Below, one piece after another: positions 19,964 through 29,618 of a DNA stretch of 64,000 nt. The notes under the pieces are model-generated. The model was given only the letters and a program-made list of their open reading frames with translations. It was not told the origin of the DNA and ran no database searches. A program made the translations under genes and the position numbers. Each line of letters starts with the position of its first letter. Position 1 is the stretch's first letter. This DNA comes from Rhizobium terricola (GTDB lineage Bacteria; Pseudomonadota; Alphaproteobacteria; Rhizobiales; Rhizobiaceae). The stretch spans positions 1,420,649 to 1,484,648 of the forward strand of contig NZ_JABBGK010000001.1 in NCBI RefSeq assembly GCF_012927355.1. The letters run 5' to 3'.

Positions 19964-20296
19964 ATGAACACCGAAAGCGTCACTCTATCCGAGGCGGCGG
20001 CAAAACGAATCGCCGCAATCGTCGCCAGCGAGGCGGACAAAAGCGCCCTGCGCGTCTCCGTCGAGGGCGGCGGATGCTCCGGCTTTTCCTACAAGTTCGA
20101 CCTCGACCAGGGGCCGCAGGATGACGATGTCGTGATCACCCGCGACGGCGCGACGCTGCTGATCGACCCGATGTCGCTGATCTACATGGCCGGTTCGGAA
20201 ATCGACTTCGTTGACAATCTGCTCGGCCAGTCCTTTCAGATCAACAATCCGAATGCGGTTGCAAGCTGTGGCTGCGGAACCAGTTTTTCAGTCTGA
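19964..20296 (+). CDS. erpA: Iron-sulfur cluster insertion protein ErpA
   Basis: A-type Fe-S carrier delivering clusters to apoproteins (110 residues). The three conserved cysteines are present: GGGCSGFSY near residue 38, and the C-terminal CGCGTSF. The start at 19964 is preceded by TCAGGAGGC. It is a single gene, divergent from dgt, followed by a strong terminator. Confidence 0.93.
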   Translation: MNTESVTLSEAAAKRIAAIVASEADKSALRVSVEGGGCSGFSYKFDLDQGPQDDDVVITRDGATLLIDPMSLIYMAGSEIDFVDNLLGQSFQINNPNAVASCGCGTSFSV

Positions 20297-20320
20297 AGGC
20301 CCCAGGTTCTTCTTATAGAC

Positions 20321-20357
20321 CGGCCGGTCCAGGCAACGCGCCCGGACCGGCCGTTTT
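20321..20357 (+). terminator. Intrinsic terminator after erpA
   Basis: A ten-base perfect stem (CGGCCGGTCC / GGACCGGCCG) is followed immediately by TTTTCG. It lies 25 bases after the erpA stop codon and just before the convergent permease stop. Confidence 0.85.
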
Positions 20358-20362
20358 CGTCT

Positions 20363-21865
20363 TCAATGGCCGCCATCGGCAGCGAGTGCCGCTTCACGCA
20401 CCTCGGCATCCGAGGCGTTCTGGGCCCCGTTGAAGAAGATGTTGAGCAGCACCGCGGCGATCGAGGCGAGCAGGATGCCGGAGTCGATCAGCGGATGAAT
20501 GGCGTGGGGCATCCACTGCTTGAAGTTCGGGGCGACCAGCGGGATCATCCCGAATCCGATCGAGACGGCGACGATGAAGAGGTTGTTGCGGCTCGACTTG
20601 AAGTCCACGGATGAGAGGATGCGGATGCCGGTCGCAGCGACCATGCCGAACATGACCAGCCCGGCTCCACCGAGCACCACCGTCGGCAGGGACTCGACGA
20701 GGGCCGCCATCTTCGGCAGCAGGCCAAGCACGATGAGGATGACACCCCCCGTCACGCAGACGAAGCGGGAGCGCACGCCCGTCACGCCGACGAGGCCGAC
20801 ATTTTGCGAGAAGCTCGTATAGGGGAAGGTGTTGAAGATGCCGCCGATCAGCGTGCCCAGGCCGTCGGTGCGCAGGCCGGCTGCGAGCATAGGACGTGTC
20901 ACCGATTTTCCGGTCATGTCGCCGAGCGCCAGGAACATGCCGGTCGATTCGATCATCACGACGATCATGACGATCGTCATGGTGACGATCAGCACCGGAT
21001 CGAAGATCGGCGTCCCGAAATGGAAGGGCATGATCGGGGCGAACCAGGCGGCACTCGCGACCTTGTCGAAATGCATCATGCCGGCGGCAGCCGCAACGAT
21101 ACCGCCGATCACGATGCCGAGGAGAACCGAGATGTTGGCGACGAAGCCTTTGGCGAACCGTGCAATGAGCAGGATCGACACGAGGACGATCGCCGAGACG
21201 CCGATGCCTGAAAGCGGGGCATAGGCCGCGTTCGGCACGCCCGGCGCTAGCGCGAGCTTGGCCGGGATTTCGGGAATGGTCCCTGCACCGGTCGCGGCAA
21301 GGGCCTTCACGTCCTCCAGCCATTTGGCATGGGCCGGGTCTAGAATGCTCGGGGCGGTCGGCCCGACCGGATTGCCGAAGATCCAGTTGATGCCGATGCG
21401 CATCAGCGACACGCCGATCACTAGGATGATCGTGCCGGTGACGACCGGCGGAAAGAAGCGCAGCAGGCGGCTGACCAGCGGCGCGATCAGGATGCCGACA
21501 AGGCCTGCGCCGATGATCGAGCCGAAGATCAGGCGTGCCCCGTCCGGTCCGCCGGTGACATTGGCCATGGAGACCATCGGCCCGACGGAAGCGAAGGTGA
21601 CGCCCATCATGACGGGCAGCCGGATGCCGAACCACTGGGTGAGCCCGAACGACTGGATCAGCGTGACGATCCCGCAGGCAAATAGGTCGGCGGAGATGAG
21701 GAAGGCGACGTCTTCCGGCGGCAGCTTGAGCGCGCGGCCGACGATGAGCGGCACGGCGATCGCCCCGGCATACATGACGAGAACATGCTGGAGGCCGAGG
21801 GCGGCGAGCCGCGACAGCGGCAGCACCTCGTCGACCGGATGGGTCTGGCTTGGAATTTCCGACAT
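20363..21865 (-). CDS. NCS2-family purine (xanthine/uric acid type) permease
   Basis: Inner-membrane nucleobase symporter of 500 residues with about 12-14 hydrophobic segments. The start MSEIPSQ at 21865 is preferred to one at 21910. NCS2 features are LGLQHVLVMYAGAIAVPLIVG near residue 20, the central FGTPIFDP and ALGDMTGK segments, and the signature SQNVGLVGVTGVRSRFV near 340. This subgroup usually takes xanthine, uric acid or related oxopurines; the exact substrate is not readable. No purine-catabolic gene is adjacent. Confidence 0.88.
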   Translation of the reverse strand: MSEIPSQTHPVDEVLPLSRLAALGLQHVLVMYAGAIAVPLIVGRALKLPPEDVAFLISADLFACGIVTLIQSFGLTQWFGIRLPVMMGVTFASVGPMVSMANVTGGPDGARLIFGSIIGAGLVGILIAPLVSRLLRFFPPVVTGTIILVIGVSLMRIGINWIFGNPVGPTAPSILDPAHAKWLEDVKALAATGAGTIPEIPAKLALAPGVPNAAYAPLSGIGVSAIVLVSILLIARFAKGFVANISVLLGIVIGGIVAAAAGMMHFDKVASAAWFAPIMPFHFGTPIFDPVLIVTMTIVMIVVMIESTGMFLALGDMTGKSVTRPMLAAGLRTDGLGTLIGGIFNTFPYTSFSQNVGLVGVTGVRSRFVCVTGGVILIVLGLLPKMAALVESLPTVVLGGAGLVMFGMVAATGIRILSSVDFKSSRNNLFIVAVSIGFGMIPLVAPNFKQWMPHAIHPLIDSGILLASIAAVLLNIFFNGAQNASDAEVREAALAADGGH

Positions 21866-22032
21866 TGAGCTGGTCCCCTTGTTCTTGGTGGAGCAGGCCT
21901 TCCCTCCCAACAGGCCGGCAATGCGAGCATGATCGAGAACCGTGAATTGTCAAAGCGCTACCGACGGAAACACCGCAAAGACGGTGGCAAATGACGCGTC
22001 ATCGGCTATGTAGGGGATCAGAAAAGGGAACC

Positions 22033-22824
<792 letters not shown>

Positions 22825-22999
22825 GCGGCCCAGAATACCCGGCAGCTTGAGGTGTGAAGGCTTGCACCAAGGCAAGGCCTGGGCAAGTCCTCGGCGCTAA
22901 ACCTTGTCCTGAGCCCGTGCGGGAACGAACTCGAAAGAGCGGCGGACAATTGCGTCCTGCCGTTAACCCGCTGCCGGCGACAGAAAGCGGGATATTTCA

Positions 23000-23650
23000 A
23001 TGGTTTCATCTATCAATTCTGCCCAGCTTGCGACCGCCCAGATCCTCCTCAGGGTCTTGAAGGAAGAAAAGCAGTCCACCGGAAGCAGCAGCAGCGGCAG
23101 CGGTGGAAATGACAACTACTACAGTTCCGCTCTCAGCAGCCTCATGGCGGACTATGGTCAGGATGACGACAGCGAAGTCGAAACCTATGACACCAGCCTC
23201 CTGCGCGCCATTGACGCCGCCGGCGGCACGGAGGACAGCACGGAAGTGAAAGCCGCGGTCTCGGACGACATCCAGACGGCCTCGTTCATGGACGGGCTGA
23301 AGGCGAAGCTTGAGGAAATGACGACCTCGGGCGATGCAGCCCTGAAAGCCAAGGAAATGCTCGCGGCACTCGAAGACGGGACACTGACGGTCACGGATGC
23401 CGTCAATGGTCGGCAGCTCAAGGCCTGGGACACTGACGGCGAAACGGGCGACCGGACAGCGGATGAGATCGCCCGCACCGACTGGTCGAGTTTCCTCAAG
23501 AGCCAACTCAGCCGGGACAAGACGGGCGGCTACGAGTTGACGGAGACAGGCGCCCATATCGACAAGGCGACCGGGGAAAGCGCCAGCTTCCTGACCGTCG
23601 ACGGGACCTATGTCTATGTCACCTGGCCGACCGCCACGGACGGCGCCTGA
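23000..23650 (+). CDS. Unknown acidic protein, 216 residues
   Basis: No family recognised. It begins MVSSINSAQLATAQILLRVLK with no signal peptide. A Ser/Gly-rich acidic stretch (about residues 25-60) contains SSSSGSGGNDNYYSS and DYGQDDDSEVE. A helical, Lys/Glu-rich middle carries KAKLEEMTTSGDAALKAKEMLAALEDGTLTVTDAVNGRQLKAW, and the C-terminus is beta-rich (LTVDGTYVYVTWPTA). The composition suggests a partly disordered structural or secreted protein. It is alone on the plus strand between xthA and exoR and is followed by a hairpin. Confidence 0.7.
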   Translation: MVSSINSAQLATAQILLRVLKEEKQSTGSSSSGSGGNDNYYSSALSSLMADYGQDDDSEVETYDTSLLRAIDAAGGTEDSTEVKAAVSDDIQTASFMDGLKAKLEEMTTSGDAALKAKEMLAALEDGTLTVTDAVNGRQLKAWDTDGETGDRTADEIARTDWSSFLKSQLSRDKTGGYELTETGAHIDKATGESASFLTVDGTYVYVTWPTATDGA

Positions 23651-23668
23651 CAGGCTGTCAGAATGCGA

Positions 23669-23689
23669 AAGGCGCCCGCGGGGCGCCTT
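23669..23689. terminator. Hairpin between the unknown gene and exoR, likely two-way terminator
   Basis: A nine-base perfect stem (AAGGCGCCC / GGGCGCCTT) with a three-base loop lies between convergent stops. The T-runs are weak on both sides, so efficiency is uncertain. Confidence 0.65.
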
Positions 23690-23729
23690 CTCTAAAGATT
23701 GACGGACTGGGTAAAACCCACTCCCATCG

Positions 23730-24524
23730 TCATTCGGTCTGGCTGTAGACCTGCGGAGCGAGCGCGACCGCGACACGGCGGTCTTCCTCGTTGGCGATGG
23801 AGAAGGCCTGCTCCTGCAGATCCTGCATCCAGCCGCAGTCCTTGGGCGGACACTTGTCGAGTGCCGCCGTCAGGAATGCCAGGCCTCGAACCGTCTGGCC
23901 TTCCTGGAACAGCACGTTGCCGAAGATCGACATGGCACCCGGATGGCCGCTCTTGCGGGCAAGGTTCAGCCACTTCTTAGCCTGCTGGACATTGGTCTTG
24001 CCGCCCTCGCCGGCCAGGATCATCCGGGCCAGCTGGAACTGCGCTTCGGGCACGCCGAAGGTGGACGCCGCCTGGAAATAGAGCTGCCGCGCCTGGGTGA
24101 GATCGATCTGGACGGGGCTGCCCGGAATGCCCTGGCGATAATAGCGGGCAAGCGACAGCAGAGCATTGACGAAAAAGCCGGTGTCCTCGGAGCCCGGTTC
24201 GACGCCCTGGCTGGCGATCTCAGCATAGATCTTGAACGCGGCAAAGTCGTCCTCGACCACGCCGTCGCCGTCCGCATACATGTTGGCGAGCGCCCAGCGC
24301 GACCCGGTGTGGCCCTTTTCGGCCGCATAGCGGTAGGCTTCCACGGCCTCCTGCTTCTGGCCGTTCTTGTAGGCCTTGAAACCGAACTTGAAGAGGTCGA
24401 AGGGTCCGGACTCCTTGCTGACGCCGGCATTGATGTCGAATGCGTGTCCGGCCGTCCCCGCCATCAGGAACAGGAAGGCGGAGAGAAGCAAGGTAGCCGG
24501 AGACTTCCAGTCTGTTGTCTGCAT
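23730..24524 (-). CDS. exoR: ExoR, periplasmic Sel1-repeat regulator of exopolysaccharide and motility
   Basis: ExoR is the periplasmic inhibitor of the ExoS-ChvI two-component system that controls succinoglycan, motility and host association in rhizobia. This protein has 264 residues with a cleavable signal (hydrophobic TLLLSAFLFLMAGTAGHA). The mature start resembles known ExoR: KESGPFDLFKFGFKAYKNGQ, then Sel1/TPR units EAYRYAAEKGHTGSRWALANMYADG, DDFAAFKIYAEIASQGVEPGS, and ARKSGHPGAMSIFGNVLFQEGQ. The start MQTTDWK at 24524 gives a length near the usual 268; an ATG at 24569 is possible. A long upstream non-coding region with repeated GTTCATC boxes may hold its control sites. Confidence 0.92.
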   Translation of the reverse strand: MQTTDWKSPATLLLSAFLFLMAGTAGHAFDINAGVSKESGPFDLFKFGFKAYKNGQKQEAVEAYRYAAEKGHTGSRWALANMYADGDGVVEDDFAAFKIYAEIASQGVEPGSEDTGFFVNALLSLARYYRQGIPGSPVQIDLTQARQLYFQAASTFGVPEAQFQLARMILAGEGGKTNVQQAKKWLNLARKSGHPGAMSIFGNVLFQEGQTVRGLAFLTAALDKCPPKDCGWMQDLQEQAFSIANEEDRRVAVALAPQVYSQTE

Positions 24525-25017
24525 AATCCCGAATTTCTTCCACAACACTGCAGACATCAGCATGCCCATTCGTTCATCATCGAAGGCGCAGCCTTGTCTG
24601 TAAGTAACTCTGGCATCGAACGATGAACATCCGGTTCATCATCCCGCCACGCGTCCGTATCCGTCGTATTTCCGACGATCAGCTTTCCATAAGCGACGAA
24701 ATGGAGCTTATTTCTCGTTTCGGGCAAGACTGCGACTGTATCTCGACAGACCGCGCCAGAAAGGCCTGAGACCGCACCCAAACCCGGCGGCACGCCTTCG
24801 ACACTTGAATTTCGGGAGTTATTTCGACTGCCTTGCCCCATACCCACTCACGCCACGCTTACTCAAAACTGCACACCCGCGCTTTGTTCCTAGATCGCTG
24901 CGCTTCGTTTGTGGCGGGAAATGGACAAAATTGGCCGATGCGGGGCGCCGCGACGAGGATTCAGGTCATGTTGCAAATCCGTCACATTCCGGTACACGAC
25001 CTCATGCCTCCGTTTAC
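24525..25017. other. Non-coding region upstream of exoR
   Basis: About 490 bases without a convincing gene. Short frames here lack ribosome sites and family resemblance. It probably holds the exoR promoter and 5' leader. The only structure I can point to is the repeated GTTCATC boxes, listed separately. Confidence 0.5.
24572..24643. promoter_or_regulatory. Repeated GTTCATCATC boxes upstream of exoR
   Basis: GTTCATCATC occurs at 24572-24581 and again at 24634-24643, a 62-base direct repeat. An inverted GATGAAC at 24622-24628 faces the second copy across a five-base spacer. The arrangement is consistent with a regulator site or mRNA leader structure for exoR. The binding protein is unknown. 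Confidence 0.35.
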
Positions 25018-25044
25018 GAAAAAAGCCCGGGCAAGCCGGGCTTT
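25018..25044 (-). terminator. Intrinsic terminator after the FadL-like porin gene
   Basis: A nine-base stem (AAAGCCCGG / CCGGGCTTT) is followed on the minus strand by a run of T residues. It lies about 35 bases after the stop of the outer-membrane protein gene. Confidence 0.85.
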
Positions 25045-25077
25045 CTCCAAACGTGCGTTCCTCGATCCTTGACGATC

Positions 25078-26223
25078 TTAGAAGGTGATCCGGTAGGAAC
25101 CAGAGATCGCGTAGGCCCAGTCGCCATCCGCGGTCGCGTTGTAGGTTGCACCGGTTGCCGTAGACTGGCTGCCTTCCGTCAGATAGCTGACGGCACCGCC
25201 GAAGCGCAGTTCGCCCGGGCCGTGCTTGACGGACACGCCTGCACCGATAGTCCACGTGTCGGAGTAGATGTCGGCGCCGGTGTCAACACCCTTGTCCCAG
25301 GTCACGTTGACCGTGCCGGCGAACTTTTCCGAGAAAGCGTGAGCTACACCGGCCTGGAGCGTCCAGCCATCCTGCCAGTTATAGACGTCATGCTGGGCCG
25401 AATAGACGCCCGGAGCAGGCGTCCCAAGGCTGTAGTCCAGCGAATCCATGACGCTCCAGTCAGTCCACTTGGCCGAACCGTAGACCATCCAGCCCGGCGC
25501 TACACCGCTCTGGAGGGAGAGCTTCACGGACTGCGGCAGCGTACCACTGCCGAAAGCATCGCGCAGACCCCAGCCCGGACGTACTGCCGGGTTCCAGTCC
25601 ATGGTACCCTCATCAGCCTCATGCTCGACTGCCGAACGGTACATCAACTGGGCCCGAAGGGCGTATTCGGGAATATCGTAGCCAACACCGAAGCGATAAC
25701 CGAAGGCCGAATCGTCTTCAAGGTTAAGCGTGCCGGCGATGCTGTTCGCTGTGTAGGAGAAGTCCTGCATGAACACGCCACCCAGGAAATGGAGACGACC
25801 CTTGCCAGCCTGCATGCTGACGTCGCAGGTCGCGCCGTATTCATTGGTGATGAAGTCCTTGTGCCTCGTCCGGGTCGGGCTGGCCGCCTGGGCCTGCGTG
25901 CCGTAATCCGCGTCCGCGCCGAAGGGCTGCGTATAGGTCAGGGCGCAGCCGAAGTTCTCAGTCGCCTGGAACTTGAACGCCATGCTCGGGATCCAGTACT
26001 TCTGCGAGAACGCATCATCGGTAGCATCTGCACCGTTGATCGTTGCGAACTGACGATGCGGAACCACGAGGGTCGCACCGCCACGCATGACATACTGACC
26101 GTCCTCATACAGGATATCCGTATCGGCCTCGCCGCGGCTCCAGCCGCCTGCCTGGGCGCTCGTTGCCAGCGCGCTTACGCCGAGCAAACACAAAACCGCC
26201 GTCTTCTTGAGATTGGTTGCCAT
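25078..26223 (-). CDS. OmpP1/FadL-family outer-membrane transport protein
   Basis: Predicted beta-barrel for uptake of long-chain fatty acids or other hydrophobic compounds (381 residues). The start MATNLKK at 26223 follows GGGGAGAG, and the signal peptide ends SALATSAQA. The body alternates aromatic and Gly residues with many predicted strands, for example TENFGCALTYTQPFGAD, SAFGYRFGVGYDIPEYALRAQ, and GWMVYGSAKWTDWSVMDSL. It ends with the terminal barrel strand YAISGSYRITF, whose final Phe is the usual BAM signal. Substrate not determinable. Its upstream region carries several perfect palindromes, so it is probably tightly regulated. Confidence 0.85.
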   Translation of the reverse strand: MATNLKKTAVLCLLGVSALATSAQAGGWSRGEADTDILYEDGQYVMRGGATLVVPHRQFATINGADATDDAFSQKYWIPSMAFKFQATENFGCALTYTQPFGADADYGTQAQAASPTRTRHKDFITNEYGATCDVSMQAGKGRLHFLGGVFMQDFSYTANSIAGTLNLEDDSAFGYRFGVGYDIPEYALRAQLMYRSAVEHEADEGTMDWNPAVRPGWGLRDAFGSGTLPQSVKLSLQSGVAPGWMVYGSAKWTDWSVMDSLDYSLGTPAPGVYSAQHDVYNWQDGWTLQAGVAHAFSEKFAGTVNVTWDKGVDTGADIYSDTWTIGAGVSVKHGPGELRFGGAVSYLTEGSQSTATGATYNATADGDWAYAISGSYRITF

Positions 26224-26657
26224 CTCTCTCCCCACTACTGGCATCAACTGGTTGTCAGTGTATCCACGTCTCACCGAATGACAATCTACCGCAGGCACCC
26301 CTGATCACGGGGATTTTACATCGAAATTTACGTAAACATTCTTACGTGCACGTAAGATTGTATCGACCGTAGAAATTATTTCTACATCGACGCGGTTAAG
26401 AATTCGTTCTTGGATTTTAATTCCAACACCTCAGCAAACCGTTGCCCGACTGCCACAAATCTCAATTTGTGTGCGAAAGATCACAATTCACAAAACCGAG
26501 CGAATGAAGACAGACGTGCTCGCGCAATTCCGGGCAAACGGTTGATTCGAGCGGAGATTCAGGAGTGGTTTCGACGTTTCGACGCCGATTCTTTACAACC
26601 TGCCCACGAGCGGGGGTTGCAGGCGGCGGATCCAGGCCCGCCGCCCGAGCGTCAGTC
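26224..26657. other. Non-coding region between the FadL-like gene and valS
   Basis: About 430 bases, locally A/T-richer than the flanking genes. It holds the FadL-like gene promoter region with four inverted repeats. Near 26622-26645 there is also a GGCGGCGG/CCGCCGCC hairpin just beyond the valS stop, without a T-run. No gene is visible. Confidence 0.5.
26327..26471. promoter_or_regulatory. Cluster of four inverted repeats upstream of the FadL-like gene
   Basis: Perfect palindromes are TTTACGTAAA at 26327-26336, CTTACGTGCACGTAAG at 26341-26356, and GTAGAAAT-T-ATTTCTAC at 26369-26385. CACAAAT/ATTTGTG around a four-base spacer is at 26454-26471. The first two share the TTACGT half-site and have centres 17 bases apart. 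They sit roughly 100-160 bases upstream of the porin start codon, in the right place for operators. Confidence 0.55.
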
Positions 26658-29501
26658 TCAGCCGGCCTCGACGACCCGCTTCAAGGCGGTGTCCAGACTG
26701 GCCTTCTGAGCTTCCAGTTCGTTGTAACGCTCGCGCTCGGCGGCAACCACTTCCGGATTGGCGTTGGCGACGAACTTCTCGTTGGCAAGCTTGCCGGCGA
26801 TGCGACCCATCTCCTGCTCCACCTTGGCGATCGCCTTTTCAAGGCGGGCCTTTTCGGCCGACAGATCGATCAGGGTGCCGAGCGGCAGGCAGGCGGTGGC
26901 CTCACCGACCACGATCTGGGCAGCGCCCTTCGGCGCCTCATCGGCCAGTGAAATGCTCTCGACGCGCGCCAGACGCTTGATCGAGGCCTCGTGACGGGCG
27001 AGCCGGTCGCGGGTCACCCCGTTTGCCGCCACCACGACGAGCGGGGCCACGGCACCCGGCGGCACGTTCATCTCGGCGCGAACCGAACGGATGCCCGAAA
27101 CGAGATCGACCAGCCAGTTGATGTCGGCCGCTGCCATCTCGTCGGCAAACTCGGGCGCCGGCCAGGCGGCATGGCAGAGCAGCGTGTCACGCGTCCTGCC
27201 CTCACCGGCGGTGTGGGCCCAGAGCTCCTCGGTCATGAAAGGCATGAACGGATGCAGGAGCTTGTAGGTTTCGTCGAGGACATAGGCCGCGCAGGCCTGC
27301 GCCTCTGCCTTGGCCTTCTCGTCGTCGCCGGAGAAGACCGGCTTCAGCAGTTCGAGATACCAGTCGCAGAAGCTGTTCCAGACGAAGCGGTAGAGGCTGC
27401 CGGCAGCGTCGTTGAAGCGGAACCCGGCGATCGCCTCGGTCACCTCGGTCTCCGTGCGGGCAAGCTCGGTCAGGATCCAGCGGTTGATCGCAAGCGTCGT
27501 GGTCTCCGGCAAGAAACGCGGATCGCTCTTCGCACCGTTCATCTCGGCAAAGCGGGTCGCGTTCCACAGCTTGGTGCCGAAGTTGCGATAGCCGGCGATG
27601 CGGGCCGGATCGAGCTTCACATCGCGTCCCTGCGCCGCCATGATGGCGAGCGTGAAACGCAGCGCGTCGGCGCCGTATTCGTCGATCAGTTCGAGCGGGT
27701 CGATGACGTTGCCCTTCGACTTCGACATCTTCTGACCGTTCTTGTCGCGAACGAGCGCATGAACATAGACCGTGTGGAAGGGCTCGACCGGGTTTCCGGC
27801 ATCGTCCTTCATGAAGTGCAGCCCCATCATCATCATGCGGGCGACCCAGAAGAAGATGATGTCGAAGCCGGTGACGAGCACGTCCGTCGGATAGTATTTG
27901 GCGAGCTCCGGGGTGGAGCCCGGCCAGCCGAGCGTCGAGAAAGGCCACAGCGCGGAGGAGAACCAGGTGTCGAGAACGTCCTCGTCGCGGGTCAGGATAT
28001 CGCCCGGCGCGAAGTTTTCGAGCTTCTCCTGAACCCAGGCCTTCCACGGTCCCTCATGGGCCAGATAGTGCTGGACGGCCGCGTCGAGCGCCTCTTCTTC
28101 GGTCTTCTCAACGAAGACCTGACCATCCGGACCATACCATGCCGGAATTTGATGCCCCCACCACAGCTGGCGCGAGACACACCACGGCTGGATGTTCTCC
28201 ATCCATTCGAAATAGGTCTTTTCCCAGTTCTTCGGGACGAACTTGGTGCGGCCCGCGCGAACGCTCTCGATCGCCGGCTTGGCCAGCGTCTTGGCGTCGA
28301 CATACCACTGCTCGGTCAGCCGCGGCTCGATCGGAACGCCGCCGCGGTCACCGTGGGGCACCATGTGCTTGTGCGGCTCGATCCTGTCGACAAGGCCTTC
28401 GGCCTCGAGGATCTCGACGATCTTCTTGCGCGCAGCAAAGCGATCGAGGCCCTCAAGTTCGCCCCAGACCATTTCCTGCTCACGGTTCGGGGTCAGACCT
28501 TCGAGAAAGTCCTCGTCGCCAACGATCGCAACATTGCCCTCGACCGTCAGGACGTTGATGGCGCGAAGGCCCGCGCGCTTGCCGACCTCGAAGTCGTTGA
28601 AGTCGTGGGCCGGGGTCATCTTGACCGCGCCGGTGCCGGCTGTCGGATCCGGATACTCGTCGGCGACGATCGGGATCTTGCGGCCGACGATCGGCAGGAT
28701 GACATGCTTGCCGACGATCGCCTTGTAGCGTTCATCCTCGGGATGGACGGCAATGCCGGTGTCGCCGAGCATGGTTTCCGGACGCGTCGTCGCGACGACA
28801 AGGTAGTCGCGCGTTTCATATTCGGTCGGCTTGCCCTCGTCGTCGAAGGCAACCGGATGCTGGTAGGTGACGCCCTCTTCCAGCGGATAGCGCAGGTGCC
28901 AGAGATTGCCGTTGACCTCGACCTGCTCGACCTCGAGGTCGGAGATCGCCGTCAGCAGCTTCGGATCCCAGTTGACGAGGCGCTTGTCCTTGTAAATCAG
29001 GCCTTCCTTGTAGAGCGAGACGAACACGTCGAGGACCGCCTCGGACAGGCCTTCGTCCATGGTGAAGCGTTCGCGTGACCAGTCACAGGAGGCGCCGAGG
29101 CGCTTCAGCTGGTTGAAGATCAACCCACCGGATTCGGCCTTCCACTCCCAGACCTTGTCGATGAAGGCATCGCGGCCCATGTCGCGGCGGCCCGGCTGCT
29201 TTTCAGCTGCCAGCTTGCGCTCGACGACCATCTGGGTGGCGATGCCGGCATGGTCCATGCCTGGCTGCCACAGCACGTCCTTGCCGCGCATCCGCTCGAA
29301 ACGGATCATGATGTCCTGCAGCGTGTTGTTGAGCGCATGGCCCATGTGCAGCGAACCGGTCACGTTCGGCGGCGGAATGACGATCGTGAAAGTGTCCTCA
29401 CCGGGCTTGGCATTTGCCCCGGCGCGGAAGGCATCCGCCTCTTCCCAGGCCTTGGCGATCTTCGGTTCGACGGCGGCGGAATCGTAGGTCTTTTCGAGCA
29501 T
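26658..29501 (-). CDS. valS: Valyl-tRNA synthetase
   Basis: Class I aminoacyl-tRNA synthetase for valine (947 residues, full length). The start [14 protein letters not shown] at 29501 is the family N-terminus; an upstream in-frame ATG at 29564 is less likely. The HIGH motif is [19 protein letters not shown] near 52-66, the KMSKS loop is [14 protein letters not shown] near 590, and an inserted editing domain with [12 protein letters not shown] is near 238. The C-terminal arm is a coiled coil ([25 protein letters not shown]). It lies downstream of popZ on the same strand but behind a terminator. Confidence 0.98.
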   Translation of the reverse strand: MLEKTYDSAAVEPKIAKAWEEADAFRAGANAKPGEDTFTIVIPPPNVTGSLHMGHALNNTLQDIMIRFERMRGKDVLWQPGMDHAGIATQMVVERKLAAEKQPGRRDMGRDAFIDKVWEWKAESGGLIFNQLKRLGASCDWSRERFTMDEGLSEAVLDVFVSLYKEGLIYKDKRLVNWDPKLLTAISDLEVEQVEVNGNLWHLRYPLEEGVTYQHPVAFDDEGKPTEYETRDYLVVATTRPETMLGDTGIAVHPEDERYKAIVGKHVILPIVGRKIPIVADEYPDPTAGTGAVKMTPAHDFNDFEVGKRAGLRAINVLTVEGNVAIVGDEDFLEGLTPNREQEMVWGELEGLDRFAARKKIVEILEAEGLVDRIEPHKHMVPHGDRGGVPIEPRLTEQWYVDAKTLAKPAIESVRAGRTKFVPKNWEKTYFEWMENIQPWCVSRQLWWGHQIPAWYGPDGQVFVEKTEEEALDAAVQHYLAHEGPWKAWVQEKLENFAPGDILTRDEDVLDTWFSSALWPFSTLGWPGSTPELAKYYPTDVLVTGFDIIFFWVARMMMMGLHFMKDDAGNPVEPFHTVYVHALVRDKNGQKMSKSKGNVIDPLELIDEYGADALRFTLAIMAAQGRDVKLDPARIAGYRNFGTKLWNATRFAEMNGAKSDPRFLPETTTLAINRWILTELARTETEVTEAIAGFRFNDAAGSLYRFVWNSFCDWYLELLKPVFSGDDEKAKAEAQACAAYVLDETYKLLHPFMPFMTEELWAHTAGEGRTRDTLLCHAAWPAPEFADEMAAADINWLVDLVSGIRSVRAEMNVPPGAVAPLVVVAANGVTRDRLARHEASIKRLARVESISLADEAPKGAAQIVVGEATACLPLGTLIDLSAEKARLEKAIAKVEQEMGRIAGKLANEKFVANANPEVVAAERERYNELEAQKASLDTALKRVVEAG

Positions 29502-29565
29502 TTTCTGACCAGACTTCGAGGTTCTTGTTGCGGTTTGTAAATAGGATGGCCGATCACGAGTCAAT

Positions 29566-29597
29566 AAAAAAGCCGCCCCGGGTGCCGGAGCGGCCTT
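29566..29597 (-). terminator. Intrinsic terminator after popZ
   Basis: On the minus strand a GCCGCTCC/GGGGCGGC stem (one G-T pair), with A-run and T-run flanks, ends in six T residues. It lies about 20 bases after the popZ stop, before valS. Confidence 0.8.
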
Positions 29598-29618
29598 GAC
29601 CCTGCGCTCGGCAGAAAA

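Noticed and set aside
20394..21953. A 519-codon frame on the minus strand in another phase of the NCS2 permease
   Set aside because: Arg/His-rich and without spans; the permease frame carries the NCS2 signature.
24805..26304. A 499-codon plus-strand frame opposite the FadL-like gene
   Set aside because: The minus-strand porin has a signal peptide, a barrel pattern and a terminal Phe, and the antisense frame has none of these.
26991..29078. A 695-codon open frame on the plus strand opposite valS
   Set aside because: Shadow frame of valS. No signal, domain or ribosome site; composition is that of the reverse complement of a synthetase.
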